DNA from: Methanocaldococcus fervens AG86
GTDB taxonomy: Archaea; AGJL01; Methanococci; Methanococcales; Methanocaldococcaceae
NCBI RefSeq assembly: GCF_000023985.1
Contig: NC_013156.1
Coordinates: forward strand, 918,363-982,362
DNA: 64,000 nucleotides
Direction: 5' to 3'
Under the pieces are notes generated by a model. The model ran no database searches. It had not been told where the DNA came from and worked only from the letters and a program-made list of their open reading frames with translations. This document shows, in pieces, positions 18,266 to 28,091 of the stretch. The translations under genes were made by a program, and so were the position numbers. Each line of letters starts with the position of its first letter. Position 1 is the stretch's first letter.

Positions 18266-20194
18266 ATGATTAAGAAATTAATGGTTGAAAATTTTAGGAG
18301 CTTAAAAAATGTAGAAATAAGTTTTGAAGATGACATTACTGTTTTAGTTGGGGAAAATGACAGCGGAAAGACATCAATAGTTGACGCATTAAAAATAATG
18401 TTCGATAATAAGACAGTTGAAGAAGATGATTTTTATTATGGGACTAATAAAATACGCATCGTTGTAGAAACTGATGATAAAACCTTTATTAAAGAATTTG
18501 AAAAGAATGATGGAGATATCACATTAAGAACTAGTATTTTATTTAGTAAATCTAAATTAGAGAGAATATGTAATTATTTAAATTCAGATAAATTCAATTC
18601 ATTAGCTGATAATGATAAGAAAAGCACATTAACAGAAATTGCAAATAAACTTGGAGTTAAATTTAAGTCGAATATTAAAGCAAATACATTAAAAGATAGA
18701 GTTTTGGGAAGGTTAGATATATTTTTGAGAATAGAGGAAATTTGTAATTATTTAGAATCTGATTGTTTTAATTCATTATCTAATGAAAAAAAGGAGGATA
18801 TATTAAAAGAATACGCAGAAAAACTTGGGATTAAACTTGAAGGAGATATTGAGGTTAATAAATTAAAGGATAAGGTTCTGGAAGAATTAAGGAAATTTGT
18901 ATATAATGATGGTAGAATTATTGTTGAGGGAAATATTCCAAAATATCATGTTTATTTTTTAGATGGGAAACATTTTGAGGATATTTCAAAGTTTATAAAG
19001 GAAATGTTCTTTAAAGAAAAAATTGAAAATATCTGGAAAGAAAAAATTTCAGAAGAAAAAACTATTGAAGAATTTATACTGGAAAAATTAAAGGAATATT
19101 CGGAAAATATTGAGAGAGAACTTAAAGAAGGTGATGTGGTTAATAAATTAAAGAAATATTTACCAAAACTTGAAGATATAAAAATCGAACCAATTTTTAC
19201 ATCAGACAAAATAAACGCAGATATTAAACCAAAACTTTTAGAAAATTGTGGAGAAATCCCTATTCATAAAAAAGGTGATGGAACAAAAAGAAGAATTACA
19301 ATGGCATTACTTGAATGCAAAAAATCTAAACAAGAAGAGCAACCAACATTGTATGTATTTGACGAGCCAGATACGCACTTACATGTAAGAGCTCAAAGAG
19401 ACTTGCTTAGAGTGATTGAGGATTTCTATAAAAGTGGAAATCAAGTAATTATTACAACACATTCACCATTTATAATGAATTCAGTAGAAGCGAGAAAAAT
19501 AAGGTTACTATCCTTAAAAAATGGTGAAACAAAAATTAAAAAGATTTCGCATGATAAAGTAGTTGAAAAAATTCTAAAGGATTTAGGTATCGAAAACATA
19601 TATTTGTTCTTTGCAAGGAAAATTTTAATTGTTGAAGGAGAAACTGAAGAAGTTTTTATTCCAAAAATATATGAAAAATTCCATGGAACTGCATTAAGAA
19701 GTGATTTAATTAAATTAATCAATAGAAAAAGTGTAGATAACATTCCAAAATTTGCAGAAGTTTTGCATGAATTTATAAAACCAGAGGATATTATTATCTT
19801 AGTTGATAATGATATTGACGAAAATGCAGAAGAGATTATTAATAAATTAAATATTCCAAAAGAAAACATATTTAAAATTGGGTATAAAGAATTTGAAGAT
19901 GCTTTTGAACCAGAAGTTATTTATGAATCATGGAAACAATATGTTATCAAAAAGAAAGGTGAAAAATTAAATAAAGAGTGGCTTACTACGAAATGGACAA
20001 TTGAAAATATATCTAAAATACGAGAAGAATGCATTAAAAATTCTATGAAATTTAGTAAAAAACTTAAAAGTTTAAATGCTGAAAGTGGAGCAAAAATGAC
20101 AAAACCAAAACTTGCTGAAGCATTAGCAGAATATTGTGAATGGGAACATTTACCTAAAGAACTACAAAATTTATTAGAAAGATTGAGAGAGTGA
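18266..20194 (+). CDS. OLD-family ATP-dependent endonuclease (AAA ATPase + TOPRIM)
   Basis: 642 residues. Walker A is GENDSGKTS near residue 30, an ABC-type signature lies near residue 340 (KKGDGTKRR), Walker B is YVFDEPDTHLH near 363, and the switch histidine is in IITTHSPF. TOPRIM follows: ILIVEGETEE near 452 and ILVDNDID near 511. The family makes phage-defence and DNA-cleaving nucleases (P2 OLD, GajA). Residues ~99-211 contain two tandem copies of a ~57-residue unit, an unusual insertion before the ABC-type signature. GGGGGAGGGG precedes the ATG. It is preceded by pseudogenes and its lysine/AT-rich codon use suggests acquired DNA. It overlaps no UvrD-type partner, so it is not a Gabija pair. 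Confidence 0.88.
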   Translation: MIKKLMVENFRSLKNVEISFEDDITVLVGENDSGKTSIVDALKIMFDNKTVEEDDFYYGTNKIRIVVETDDKTFIKEFEKNDGDITLRTSILFSKSKLERICNYLNSDKFNSLADNDKKSTLTEIANKLGVKFKSNIKANTLKDRVLGRLDIFLRIEEICNYLESDCFNSLSNEKKEDILKEYAEKLGIKLEGDIEVNKLKDKVLEELRKFVYNDGRIIVEGNIPKYHVYFLDGKHFEDISKFIKEMFFKEKIENIWKEKISEEKTIEEFILEKLKEYSENIERELKEGDVVNKLKKYLPKLEDIKIEPIFTSDKINADIKPKLLENCGEIPIHKKGDGTKRRITMALLECKKSKQEEQPTLYVFDEPDTHLHVRAQRDLLRVIEDFYKSGNQVIITTHSPFIMNSVEARKIRLLSLKNGETKIKKISHDKVVEKILKDLGIENIYLFFARKILIVEGETEEVFIPKIYEKFHGTALRSDLIKLINRKSVDNIPKFAEVLHEFIKPEDIIILVDNDIDENAEEIINKLNIPKENIFKIGYKEFEDAFEPEVIYESWKQYVIKKKGEKLNKEWLTTKWTIENISKIREECIKNSMKFSKKLKSLNAESGAKMTKPKLAEALAEYCEWEHLPKELQNLLERLRE

Positions 20195-20198
20195 AATT

Positions 20199-20507
20199 AT
20201 GGATGAGATAGATGAAATAATATGTAAAGCAATAAAAGAGATGAGAAGACTAAAAATTAACTATAAAGGAGAGGATTGGAGGATTATAGAACCACACTGC
20301 TTTGGTTGTGATAGAAAGGGGAATAAAAAGCTAAGGGCATATCAAGTAAGTGGATACAGTGAAAGTGGAAATTCTGAAGGATGGAAATTATTTAATGTTG
20401 ATGAAATTAGGAAAATAGAACCTCTTAATGAGCGTTTTAATGAACCAAGACCAAAATATAATCCTTATGGAGATAAACATATACCTAATGTGATTTGTAA
20501 AATTTAA
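20199..20507 (+). CDS. Small stand-alone WYL-like protein linked to the OLD nuclease
   Basis: 102 residues, starting 4 bp after the nuclease stop with GTGAAATT as ribosome site, so the two are surely co-transcribed. The core reads INYKGEDWRIIEPHCFGCD, then LRAYQVSGYSESG, WKLFNVDEIRKIEPL, and a tail NEPRPKYNPYGDKHIPNVIC. This is the strand pattern of WYL ligand-binding domains (YKG..R..EP...L.AYQ...GWKLF...I). There is no DNA-binding domain. Similar ~100-residue proteins occur in bacteria and archaea; I do not know their function. It could sense a nucleotide or nucleic-acid signal for the nuclease. Confidence 0.6.
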   Translation: MDEIDEIICKAIKEMRRLKINYKGEDWRIIEPHCFGCDRKGNKKLRAYQVSGYSESGNSEGWKLFNVDEIRKIEPLNERFNEPRPKYNPYGDKHIPNVICKI

Positions 20508-20516
20508 GTGATTTTT

Positions 20517-21209
20517 ATGAATTGGAGAGGACATACAATTTTAGGAATTATCTTTGGATTGCCTTTTATTTCTTCACCAGAGCAGATATTTTTAGCTTTA
20601 GCTGGAGCCCTATATCCAGATTTAGACCATGACGTTAAAGAGGATATTGTTAAAAGAGGGCTTTTAGTATCTGGAGGAATTGTTTTTATAAATATTTTAC
20701 TTTATTTTTTTGAAAAAGATATATTTAACATTGATTTGTTCATTTTGGGAGTTTCAGTTCTTCTAATATATTTAATCCCATATTTTTCAGAGCATAGGGG
20801 ATTAACCCATACATTATGGTCGTTGTTGTTTGTATCCTTCATTTTAGGATACTTAGCCTATAAACTCTCAGCCATATCTGCAGTTTTTGCTGGATTAATA
20901 TCCCTACTAATGGTCACAAATGAAATTTTGCTTGGAAGGGTCATGATTTTTGCAATCTTTGCCTGGGCTATTTTAGATATTTTAAAATTAAATCCAGGGA
21001 TTGATGGGAGTTTCCACTACATACTGCCAGTTGCTACCGGATATTTATCTCATTTAGTTGGGGATACAACAACACCAGCTGGAGTTAGAGTTTTTCATCC
21101 AATCTCAAATTACAAGCTAAGAAAAAAAGAAGGGTATATTTTAGTGGCAGTTTGGATATTTATGGTAGTTTACGTTTGGAAAGATATTATATTAAATTTC
21201 ATAGGATAA
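20517..21209 (+). CDS. DUF457 (YdjM-like) membrane-bound metal-dependent hydrolase
   Basis: About 230 residues with several membrane segments and conserved histidine/aspartate motifs of the family: [10 protein letters not shown] at the start, [21 protein letters not shown] and [13 protein letters not shown] near the end. The enzymatic activity of this family is not firmly known. ATG 20517 is preferred to the GTG at 20508, which lies in the ribosome site. The 3' end overlaps the converging argH by 18 bp. Confidence 0.82.
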   Translation: MNWRGHTILGIIFGLPFISSPEQIFLALAGALYPDLDHDVKEDIVKRGLLVSGGIVFINILLYFFEKDIFNIDLFILGVSVLLIYLIPYFSEHRGLTHTLWSLLFVSFILGYLAYKLSAISAVFAGLISLLMVTNEILLGRVMIFAIFAWAILDILKLNPGIDGSFHYILPVATGYLSHLVGDTTTPAGVRVFHPISNYKLRKKEGYILVAVWIFMVVYVWKDIILNFIG

Positions 21210-22646
21210 AAGTTCCTCTTTAATTTTGTTTATTTTTTGCATTTTTTCATTAACCTCTTTCTCATATTTTTCCAATCTTTCTCTAAAAGCCTTTATCCTC
21301 CTTTCAACTTCTTCTGGAGCCGGCCCCCCTATAACATTTCTCATTTTAACATTCTCATAAGGATCTAATGCCTTTCTTATTTTTTCTTCATCAACTTTTA
21401 GGTTGTATTTCTCTAAAACATCATAAATAACTTCAATCATATCTTTCTTTTCCTCTATACTCCTCCTAACGACCTCTCCAACAAAGCCGTGTGCTGTTCT
21501 AAATGGAATTCCTGTTTCCCTAACCAAAGTATCTGCCAACTCTGTTGCAGTTGAATAATTTGCGTTAGCTAATTCTTTCATCCTCTCTTTATTCACTTTT
21601 ATTGTTTTTAGCATTCCATGAATCATTTTTATTGTATCTATTGTTGTATAAATGCTATCCCATAAATGTGGGCTTATCTCCTGCAAATCTCTATTATATG
21701 TGTTCGGAAGGGCTTTTAAAATAGTTAAGGCAGTAACTAAATTGCCATTTAATTTAGATAATTTAGCTCTCGCTATCTCCGCCACATCAGGATTTTTCTT
21801 TTGAGGCATTATTGAAGATGTTGAACAAAATTCGTTTGCTATTTCAATAGTTCCAAACTCGTAAGTTGAGAACAAAACCAATTCTTCACAAATTTTTGAT
21901 AAATTTGTTCCTAATATTGATAAATCTGCCATTGTTTCTAATATAAAGTCTCTCGCTGAAACTCCATCCATTGAGTTCTCAATTAAAGCATCAAATCCCA
22001 ACAATTCTTTAGTTCTCTCCCTATTTATCTTAAATCCTGTAGTTGCCAATGCACCACAACCCAATGGGGAAATATTTATCCTCTTATAGGCATCCAACAA
22101 CCTTAAAATATCCCTCTCAATTGCTGAAACATAACTTAATAGGTGATGAGCAAAGGTTACTGGCTGAGCGTGTTGTAAATGAGTGTATCCAACAGTTAAT
22201 GTCTCCTTATGCTCTTCAGCTAATTTTAAAATGTCTTTTAACATCTCAATCAATGATTTAGCTATTATTAAAACCTTTTCTCTTAAAGCTATTCTTAAAT
22301 CTGTTGCTACTTCATCATTCCTACTCCTTCCAGTGTGCATTCTTCCAGCTACATCCTCACCAAGCTTTTTAATTAATTCACTTTCAATAACCATGTGTAT
22401 GTCATCTAAAGAAGGGTCTAAATTTAGATTTTCCATTCCTTTTTTATAAATCTCTTTCAAACCTTCAATAATCTTTTTTGCGTCTTCTTTCTTTATTATT
22501 TTCTGCTCATAAAGCATTATTACATGGGCAATATCGCATAAAATATCAGCTTCAAAAATCTCTTTGTCAAAATCTAAGCTCGTTGTATATCTTGCCACAT
22601 CTTCTTTTATTGAACTTCCTAATCTTCCTCTTCTTAAAATGTTCAT
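21192..22646 (-). CDS. argH: Argininosuccinate lyase
   Basis: Splits argininosuccinate into arginine and fumarate, the last step of arginine synthesis. 484 residues, full length. The superfamily signature [11 protein letters not shown] (flexible catalytic-serine loop), the HMVIESEL region and [16 protein letters not shown] are intact. GGTGAAAAC precedes the ATG at 22646. It is monocistronic on the reverse strand between two forward-strand groups; I recall it as MJ0791. Confidence 0.96.
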   Translation of the reverse strand: MNILRRGRLGSSIKEDVARYTTSLDFDKEIFEADILCDIAHVIMLYEQKIIKKEDAKKIIEGLKEIYKKGMENLNLDPSLDDIHMVIESELIKKLGEDVAGRMHTGRSRNDEVATDLRIALREKVLIIAKSLIEMLKDILKLAEEHKETLTVGYTHLQHAQPVTFAHHLLSYVSAIERDILRLLDAYKRINISPLGCGALATTGFKINRERTKELLGFDALIENSMDGVSARDFILETMADLSILGTNLSKICEELVLFSTYEFGTIEIANEFCSTSSIMPQKKNPDVAEIARAKLSKLNGNLVTALTILKALPNTYNRDLQEISPHLWDSIYTTIDTIKMIHGMLKTIKVNKERMKELANANYSTATELADTLVRETGIPFRTAHGFVGEVVRRSIEEKKDMIEVIYDVLEKYNLKVDEEKIRKALDPYENVKMRNVIGGPAPEEVERRIKAFRERLEKYEKEVNEKMQKINKIKEELLSYEI

Positions 22647-22789
22647 GTTTTCACCAAAAACATCTTTTGAAATGATAATTATTATTCGATAATTTGATAT
22701 TTAATTATAAAGATTATATAGTTTGAGTTTGTATGTTTCAACTAAAATGTGTATAAACCATTTAAATACACTTTACTTTAGGTGTAAAC

Positions 22790-23674
22790 ATGGAAAATTT
22801 TGAATATGAACTAAATATGGCTATAAACCATATATTAGAAACAAATTATCCAAGAAAGGCGTTTTGGCATTTTGATGATTTAATTGATGATTTAAAGAGT
22901 GGAATCAAAGCTGGAGATGACGCAGTTGTTATAAAAGATATGGTTATTAATATGGAGGGGCCGTATCCTCTAAAATTAGGGGCTAAGACAGCTTTAATTC
23001 ACACTACATGTGATGTTGTTGCAATGGGAGCTAAACCAAAATTTGCATTGAATGTAATTCAGGCAAAGAATGAAGATGAGATAAAATTGGCTGTTGATGG
23101 TTTAAGGAGGCAGAGTATTGGTTTAGGCATTCCAATAATTGGGGGGAATACACAGACAGTTGAAGAGCTAAAATCATGTATTTCAGTAGCTGTTTTTGGG
23201 GAGTTGATTGATGAAAATTTAATAATAAGGGATGGAGGAGCTAAAGAGGGGGATTTATTAATTATGCTCGGAGATCCAGTAGAGGGGGATATTGGAGAGA
23301 GGGTTTATAAGGCAAAGAAAAAATTTGACACATACTTAGAGATTTTAGAAAATGGAATAAAAGTAAATGCATGTAAAGATGCATCAAGAGGAGGATGGTT
23401 GGGAAATCTATTGGAGATGTTGATTAAAGCAAAAAAAGGAGCTGAAATAAAATCCCTCCCACATCCAAGGGCTACAAGATATTTAGGAACTTACATAATT
23501 GCTTTGCCAGAAGAGGAGTACGATAAGGTATTGGATATAGCATTAAAGAATAAATGTCCTTTAGTATTGTTTGGTAGAATATTGGAAAAACCAAAGCTGA
23601 TTGTAGGCACAAAGGAATATATATCTGAAAATAAAATGTTAGAATTAATAAAGAAATTTCCATATAAATATTAA
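22790..23674 (+). CDS. AIR synthase-related (PurM/SelD-like) ATP-binding protein, possibly marker protein 2
   Basis: 294 residues with the PurM-like N-terminal fold: a glycine/aspartate ATP site (IKAGDDAVVI), CDVVAMGAKPKFAL and the GIPIIGGNTQTVE segment, then KDASRGGWLGNLLEM in the C-terminal domain. It is too short and lacks the active-site Cys/Sec motif for SelD. Lying just ahead of markers 15 and 17, it may be methanogenesis marker 2, but that family is usually a little longer. AGGTGTAAAC precedes the ATG. Its 3' end (23656-23675) is repeated after the hairpin at 23702. Confidence 0.7.
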   Translation: MENFEYELNMAINHILETNYPRKAFWHFDDLIDDLKSGIKAGDDAVVIKDMVINMEGPYPLKLGAKTALIHTTCDVVAMGAKPKFALNVIQAKNEDEIKLAVDGLRRQSIGLGIPIIGGNTQTVEELKSCISVAVFGELIDENLIIRDGGAKEGDLLIMLGDPVEGDIGERVYKAKKKFDTYLEILENGIKVNACKDASRGGWLGNLLEMLIKAKKGAEIKSLPHPRATRYLGTYIIALPEEEYDKVLDIALKNKCPLVLFGRILEKPKLIVGTKEYISENKMLELIKKFPYKY

Positions 23675-23675
23675 A

Positions 23676-23744
23676 GCTAAATTAAATAAAACTATATTTT
23701 GATGAAACTTTTCTTAAAAGTTTCATTTCTATATAAATATTAAA
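23676..23744. repeat. Hairpin element plus duplicated end of the upstream gene
   Basis: A perfect 11-bp stem (ATGAAACTTTT, loop CTT, AAAAGTTTCAT) occupies 23702-23726. From 23725 the sequence ATTTCTATATAAATATTAAA repeats 23656-23675, the last codons and stop of the AIRS-like gene, at 19 of 20 positions. The inserted part is thus about 49 bp (23676-23724). The second copy encodes nothing and runs into the ribosome site of the marker-15 gene. Related elements are at 8374 and 33315. Confidence 0.75.
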
Positions 23745-23758
23745 TTTGGGTGAAGTTA

Positions 23759-24997
23759 ATGGTAAAGATTGCCTTATTAACATGTGGAGCAGAGTGGAGT
23801 GGAGTCTATCACGAAATTGAAAAAGCAGCTCAAAAGGTTGGTGGAGAACTGGTTTTTCCTGAAGTTGATTTATCATATATTGATGAGGTTGAAGATAGAT
23901 TAGGATTTAAAGTTGGCTCAGCCAATTTAAAGTTAATGTTTGCAAGGGCAATGTCGATTATTGAAGGAAATACCGATGCTGAGGCTGTATTTATAGCCAC
24001 ATGTTTCAGATGTGCCGAAGGAGCTTTAGTTAGGAATGAAGTTAGGAAGCTCATACAACAGAACACAAATCTACCGGTTGTTATGTATTCATTTACAGAG
24101 AGAACAAAAGCCTCTGAGTTATTAACAAGAATGGAGGCATTAACTACAATCGTTGAAAGAAAATCTTTATTGGCAAGAAAGAAACAGGAAGGAATAAGTT
24201 TAGGTATTGACAGTGGTTCAACAACGACAAAAGCTGTTGTTATGATAGATGACGAAGTTGCTGGAACAGGATGGATTTACACAAAGGATGTTATTGAATC
24301 TGCTAAAGAAGCTGTTGATAATGCATTAAAGGAGGCTGGCATATCATTAGACCAAGTTGAAACAATAGGAACTACAGGATATGGGAGATATACGGTTGGA
24401 GAATACTTCAAAGCTGATTTAATACAGGAGGAGTTGACAGTCAACTCAAAAGGAGCTGCTTATTTAGCAGATAAACAAGAGGGAGAGGCAACAGTTATTG
24501 ATATTGGAGGGATGGACAACAAAGCTATCTCCCTATATGATGCGATTCCAGATGGATTTACAATGGGAGGAATCTGTGCTGGGGCAAGTGGTAGGTTCTT
24601 TGAAATTACTGCAAGAAGATTGGGAGTTTCCTTACAAGAGCTCGGAGAATTGGCAGCTAAAGGAGATTGGAGAAAAATAAATATGAACAGCTACTGTATT
24701 GTCTTTGGTATTCAGGATTTGGTTACTGCATTGGCTGAAGGGGCTAAGGCAGAGGATGTGGCCGCAGCAGCAGCTCACTCAGTTGCTGAGCAAGTGTTTG
24801 AGCAGCAATTGCAGGAGGTTGATGTTAGAGACCCAGTTATATTGGTTGGGGGAAGTAGTTTGTTGAAGGGTCTAGTTGTAGCTATGGAAGAAGTTTTAGG
24901 AAGGAAAATTATTGTTCCAAGATACTCACAATTAATTGGAGCTGTTGGAGCCGCTTTACTATCTTCAGGATTTAGATACAAGAAGATAAAGGCATAA
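23759..24997 (+). CDS. Methanogenesis marker protein 15 (ASKHA ATPase, BcrAD/BadFG type)
   Basis: 412 residues. An N-terminal ~140-residue domain ([20 protein letters not shown]) precedes an ASKHA ATPase: phosphate-1 loop [13 protein letters not shown] near residue 146, [11 protein letters not shown], and cluster-cysteine regions CAGASGRFF and NSYCIVFG. In methanogens this protein belongs to the complex that ATP-dependently activates methyl-coenzyme M reductase. ATG 23759 follows GGGTGAAGTTA; the GTG at 23750 lies inside that site. Followed 27 bp later by marker 17. Confidence 0.9.
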   Translation: MVKIALLTCGAEWSGVYHEIEKAAQKVGGELVFPEVDLSYIDEVEDRLGFKVGSANLKLMFARAMSIIEGNTDAEAVFIATCFRCAEGALVRNEVRKLIQQNTNLPVVMYSFTERTKASELLTRMEALTTIVERKSLLARKKQEGISLGIDSGSTTTKAVVMIDDEVAGTGWIYTKDVIESAKEAVDNALKEAGISLDQVETIGTTGYGRYTVGEYFKADLIQEELTVNSKGAAYLADKQEGEATVIDIGGMDNKAISLYDAIPDGFTMGGICAGASGRFFEITARRLGVSLQELGELAAKGDWRKINMNSYCIVFGIQDLVTALAEGAKAEDVAAAAAHSVAEQVFEQQLQEVDVRDPVILVGGSSLLKGLVVAMEEVLGRKIIVPRYSQLIGAVGAALLSSGFRYKKIKA

Positions 24998-25024
24998 TTT
25001 TTTAATTTTTTGGTGAGGGGGAGT

Positions 25025-25591
25025 ATGGCTGAGATAATTGTTCATTGTGAAGATAAAGCTGGAAAAGAAATTTATACAAAAGTTATACAAACTGCATTGG
25101 AAGATTTGTTGTTAGGGAAGTCAATAATTAGAGTTGAATTCATTGCTAAAGAAAAGGAACCATATTTTATATTGGGAGTTTTACCAAAACCTACAAGAAA
25201 GATAATTAAGCTTAGAGATTTCGCTGAGATTGTTGAGCAGAAGAAAGAAGGGGATAAAATAATATATAAGTTAAAGATTACTGACGAGACCTATGTTCCA
25301 TACCTATTGAAAAAAATACATGTTATAGACCAACCATCAAGGTTTGAAATTATCACAGATTCAGATATTGACTTAGATATGGACATCTACGATACAAGCA
25401 AGGATTTTATAGAGAAAGTAATGGATTTTATGAATAGAGTGTTTCCAGAAGGTATGAGAATTAGAAATAATTATATAGATAAGGCGATAGTTTCAATAGC
25501 CTCAGAAAGACCTATAAAGCCAGAAGAAAATGAAGAGGCTTTAAAATTAAAGGAAAAGTTGGAGACTATGAACACTGCTGGTTATTATTAA
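25025..25591 (+). CDS. Methanogenesis marker protein 17
   Basis: About 188 residues, soluble, no cysteine motif apart from HCEDK at the start. The pattern IIVHCEDKAGKEIYTKVIQ and the ending AIVSIASERPIKPEE fit the marker-17 family, part of the MCR activation complex with markers 3, 7 and 15. ATG 25025 follows GAGGGGGAGT; a TTG at 25010 is inside the ribosome site. Pairing with marker 15 supports the call. Confidence 0.85.
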   Translation: MAEIIVHCEDKAGKEIYTKVIQTALEDLLLGKSIIRVEFIAKEKEPYFILGVLPKPTRKIIKLRDFAEIVEQKKEGDKIIYKLKITDETYVPYLLKKIHVIDQPSRFEIITDSDIDLDMDIYDTSKDFIEKVMDFMNRVFPEGMRIRNNYIDKAIVSIASERPIKPEENEEALKLKEKLETMNTAGYY

Positions 25592-25613
25592 ATAAAATTA
25601 TCTTGAGGAGACC

Positions 25614-26474
25614 ATGATAATTTTAAGAAATGAGATTTGCGATAAATTGGAAGGTATTGTTAAGAATTTAAAGTTTGTAAGGCATTGTATTGGTTGTGAG
25701 GGGATAAACTTAGATATAGAAAACCCTCATCACCATCCATCAATAGAATTGACACAAAAATGTAATTTAAACTGCATTTATTGCTATTCAAGATTAAAAA
25801 ATGTAAAAAGAGGTATTTATGGAAATTTGGATGAGGCAGAGGCTGTTACCATATCCCAATATGGGGAGCCATTATTAGATTTGGAAGGGGTTAAAAAAGC
25901 AATAGAATTTTGTAAGGATTTAGGGTCGAGAGTTGATTTGCAAACAAATGGAGTTTTTCTAAATGAAGAGATGATAAAAGAATTTAAAGATTTAGGTTTG
26001 GATTTGATAATGATTAGTTTAAGCTCATTTAGCAGAGAAAAATATAAAATATTAACTGGAAAGGATTATTTTGAGAGAGTTTTAAATAACATAAAAATTG
26101 CCTCAAAGTATTTACATACCATCGTTAGAGCAATCTATATTCCTAGATTTAACGACAATGAGCTCTTAAATTTAGCTAAAGAACTTAATGGTTATGCTGA
26201 CGAAATTATGGTTCATCAACTTATCTCCTATAAAGAAAATCAAGACCTCTTAAAAAATGTCGGCATAGGTTTAAGCAATTTAGGAAAAATTAGAGATTTG
26301 CTTTTAATAGTTGATGAGTTGCAAAAAAACGCTCCCAAAATTAATGTTACAATTAAAGGATGCCTATTAGTGCAATTAAAAGAAATGGATGGATTTGTCT
26401 TAAATAATATAACTTACGATGTTTTTTCTGAAGTTCCAGATATTAAGAGGGAGTATAAACCAATACCATGGTGA
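25614..26474 (+). CDS. Radical SAM protein of unknown substrate
   Basis: 286 residues. The cluster motif CNLNCIYC (CX3CX2C) is near residue 55, after an N-terminal CIGCEG and a His-rich HHHP. TISQYGEPLLDLEGVKKAIEFC and DLQTNGVFL are SPASM/MoaA-like barrel strands. ATG 25614 follows GAGGAGACC. It lies in the same operon as markers 15 and 17, 22 bp behind, so a role in methanogenesis-enzyme maturation or post-translational modification is possible but not shown. Confidence 0.75.
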   Translation: MIILRNEICDKLEGIVKNLKFVRHCIGCEGINLDIENPHHHPSIELTQKCNLNCIYCYSRLKNVKRGIYGNLDEAEAVTISQYGEPLLDLEGVKKAIEFCKDLGSRVDLQTNGVFLNEEMIKEFKDLGLDLIMISLSSFSREKYKILTGKDYFERVLNNIKIASKYLHTIVRAIYIPRFNDNELLNLAKELNGYADEIMVHQLISYKENQDLLKNVGIGLSNLGKIRDLLLIVDELQKNAPKINVTIKGCLLVQLKEMDGFVLNNITYDVFSEVPDIKREYKPIPW

Positions 26475-26478
26475 TTTC

Positions 26479-27081
26479 ATGGATTTTGAAGTTTATAATT
26501 CTGAATACATGTCGATAATCTTTGTTAAAGACAAATTAAATTATACTGGGAAAGAGATAGAGCCATTATGGGCATTTAAAACATTTGATGTCCAAAAAGA
26601 TAGTATAGTTGTTTTTAGAGGAAAAATGGAAGTTTCTCAGGAAGAGATGAAAGATTTAAAAGATATTAAGAGAGAAAAAGATATAGAAACTCCAATAAAA
26701 TCGGAAGATGCAATAAATTTTATTGTGGAACATTTTGATTCAATTGATTTAAAAACAATATATTTAAGGCAGAGATTATTGGTTTTTATAGCAAAAGAGG
26801 TTATTGAAAGCTATAATATAAAGTTAAGAAGGGAAGGGGATGATTTATACTTTGAAGATAAAAAGTTGTCTGTCTGCATAGCATGTAAAGGAACTGTTTC
26901 AGCAAAGATACATTTGGGGATAAATGTCAAATCAAAAGGTGCTGAGCACGTTAAAATCGTTGGATTGGAAGATTTAGGGATAAAGGATATAGATGAAGTT
27001 ATGAAAAGCATAGCAATCAAATATGCTGAGGAGATAGATAAGATTGAAAGAGATTTGAGAAAAACCTTGCCATTAAAATAA
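26479..27081 (+). CDS. DUF366 family protein
   Basis: About 200 residues, matching the archaeal/deep-branching bacterial DUF366 family, of unknown function. The pattern includes LWAFKTFDVQKDSIVVFRG and a conserved FEDKKLSVCIACKGTVSAKIHLGINV with two cysteines. ATG 26479 follows GGTGATTTC and is 4 bp after the radical SAM stop, so the two are translationally linked. It might serve the same pathway as the radical SAM protein; this is inference from position. Confidence 0.7.
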   Translation: MDFEVYNSEYMSIIFVKDKLNYTGKEIEPLWAFKTFDVQKDSIVVFRGKMEVSQEEMKDLKDIKREKDIETPIKSEDAINFIVEHFDSIDLKTIYLRQRLLVFIAKEVIESYNIKLRREGDDLYFEDKKLSVCIACKGTVSAKIHLGINVKSKGAEHVKIVGLEDLGIKDIDEVMKSIAIKYAEEIDKIERDLRKTLPLK

Positions 27082-27090
27082 GGTGTTCAA

Positions 27091-28089
27091 ATGATAGAGA
27101 TAGCATACAAATTTGTTTTAAATTTTTGGAGTTTTTTAAATAAAATGGCAGTTTATATAATAATTGGGCTTTTAATAGCTGGAATTCTTAAGTATTTTTT
27201 ACCAGACGATTTCATTAGGAAACATCTCGGAAATCCCAACTCAACGTCAGTCATAAAAAGTGTTTTGTTTGGCATTCCTCTTCCAATATGTTCTTGTTCA
27301 GTAATTCCAATAGGTGTTTCTTTAAAAAAGAGCGGAGCTAGCTCTGCATCCGTCTTATCTTTTTTAATAGCCACTCCTGTAACCGGAATAGATTCAATAC
27401 TTGTAACTTATGGAGTATTTGGAGGAATTTTCACAGCCTTTAGAGTTATATCATCTGTTTTTATATCCCTATTTGCTGGAATTTTGGGAAATGCTCTTAT
27501 TAAAGAAAATGTAGATGTAAAAGAAAAAAGAAGGGTTAGGAAAAGGGCAAAAAAGAAAGATATAAAAACTGCCATTAAAGAAATTCTTAGTTATTCGTTT
27601 AACGAGCTTCTCTCACCATTAGCAAAGCCTTTATTGTATGGAATTATTCTTGGGGCCATAATTTCCCTAATTCCTATAGATATCTCAGCCTATATAGATA
27701 ATTTGTTTCTACAGTATATTTTAGTTTTATTAGTCTCAGTTCCAATTTACGTTTGTTCAATCTCCTCAATCCCTATAGCTTTATCCCTTCTGTCAATTGG
27801 ATTTTCCCCTGGCTCAGCATTGATATTCCTAACTGCTGGACCTGCAACAAATATTGTAACAATAACAACAATCTATAAAATATTTGGAAAAAGGGCGTTG
27901 GCAATTTATTTATCCAGCATAATACTTGGTAGCTTTTTATTTGCATTCTTATTTGATTATTTTGTAGGAGAGATTGGTGTTAAAACAACTATTGAAGCGG
28001 CTCATCATCTACATATAAGTGAGATATTTGCAGTTATCCTCCTGATATTGATAATATACCATATAATTATACAATATAACATAAAATAA
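27091..28089 (+). CDS. Predicted permease (DUF318/PF03773 type)
   Basis: 332 residues with about eight membrane segments and the family's two hallmark motifs: PLPICSCSVIPIGVSLKKSG in the first half and a weaker echo VPIYVCSISSIPIALSL in the second, plus TAGPATNIVTI. A basic cytoplasmic loop (KRRVRKRAKKKD) lies between. Members are linked to efflux of arsenite, copper or zinc; the substrate here is unknown. ATG 27091 follows AAGGTGTTCAA. It converges tail-to-tail on the activator gene with 2 bp between. Confidence 0.82.
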   Translation: MIEIAYKFVLNFWSFLNKMAVYIIIGLLIAGILKYFLPDDFIRKHLGNPNSTSVIKSVLFGIPLPICSCSVIPIGVSLKKSGASSASVLSFLIATPVTGIDSILVTYGVFGGIFTAFRVISSVFISLFAGILGNALIKENVDVKEKRRVRKRAKKKDIKTAIKEILSYSFNELLSPLAKPLLYGIILGAIISLIPIDISAYIDNLFLQYILVLLVSVPIYVCSISSIPIALSLLSIGFSPGSALIFLTAGPATNIVTITTIYKIFGKRALAIYLSSIILGSFLFAFLFDYFVGEIGVKTTIEAAHHLHISEIFAVILLILIIYHIIIQYNIK

Positions 28090-28091
28090 CT

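Noticed and set aside
18266-20507. Gabija-type (GajA-GajB) system
   Set aside because: The OLD protein has an ATPase-TOPRIM layout, but there is no UvrD-like helicase gene next to it; the neighbour is a WYL-like protein instead.
22790-23674. Selenophosphate synthetase (SelD)
   Set aside because: The PurM-like fold fits, but the protein lacks the catalytic Cys/Sec motif near the N-terminus and is shorter than SelD.
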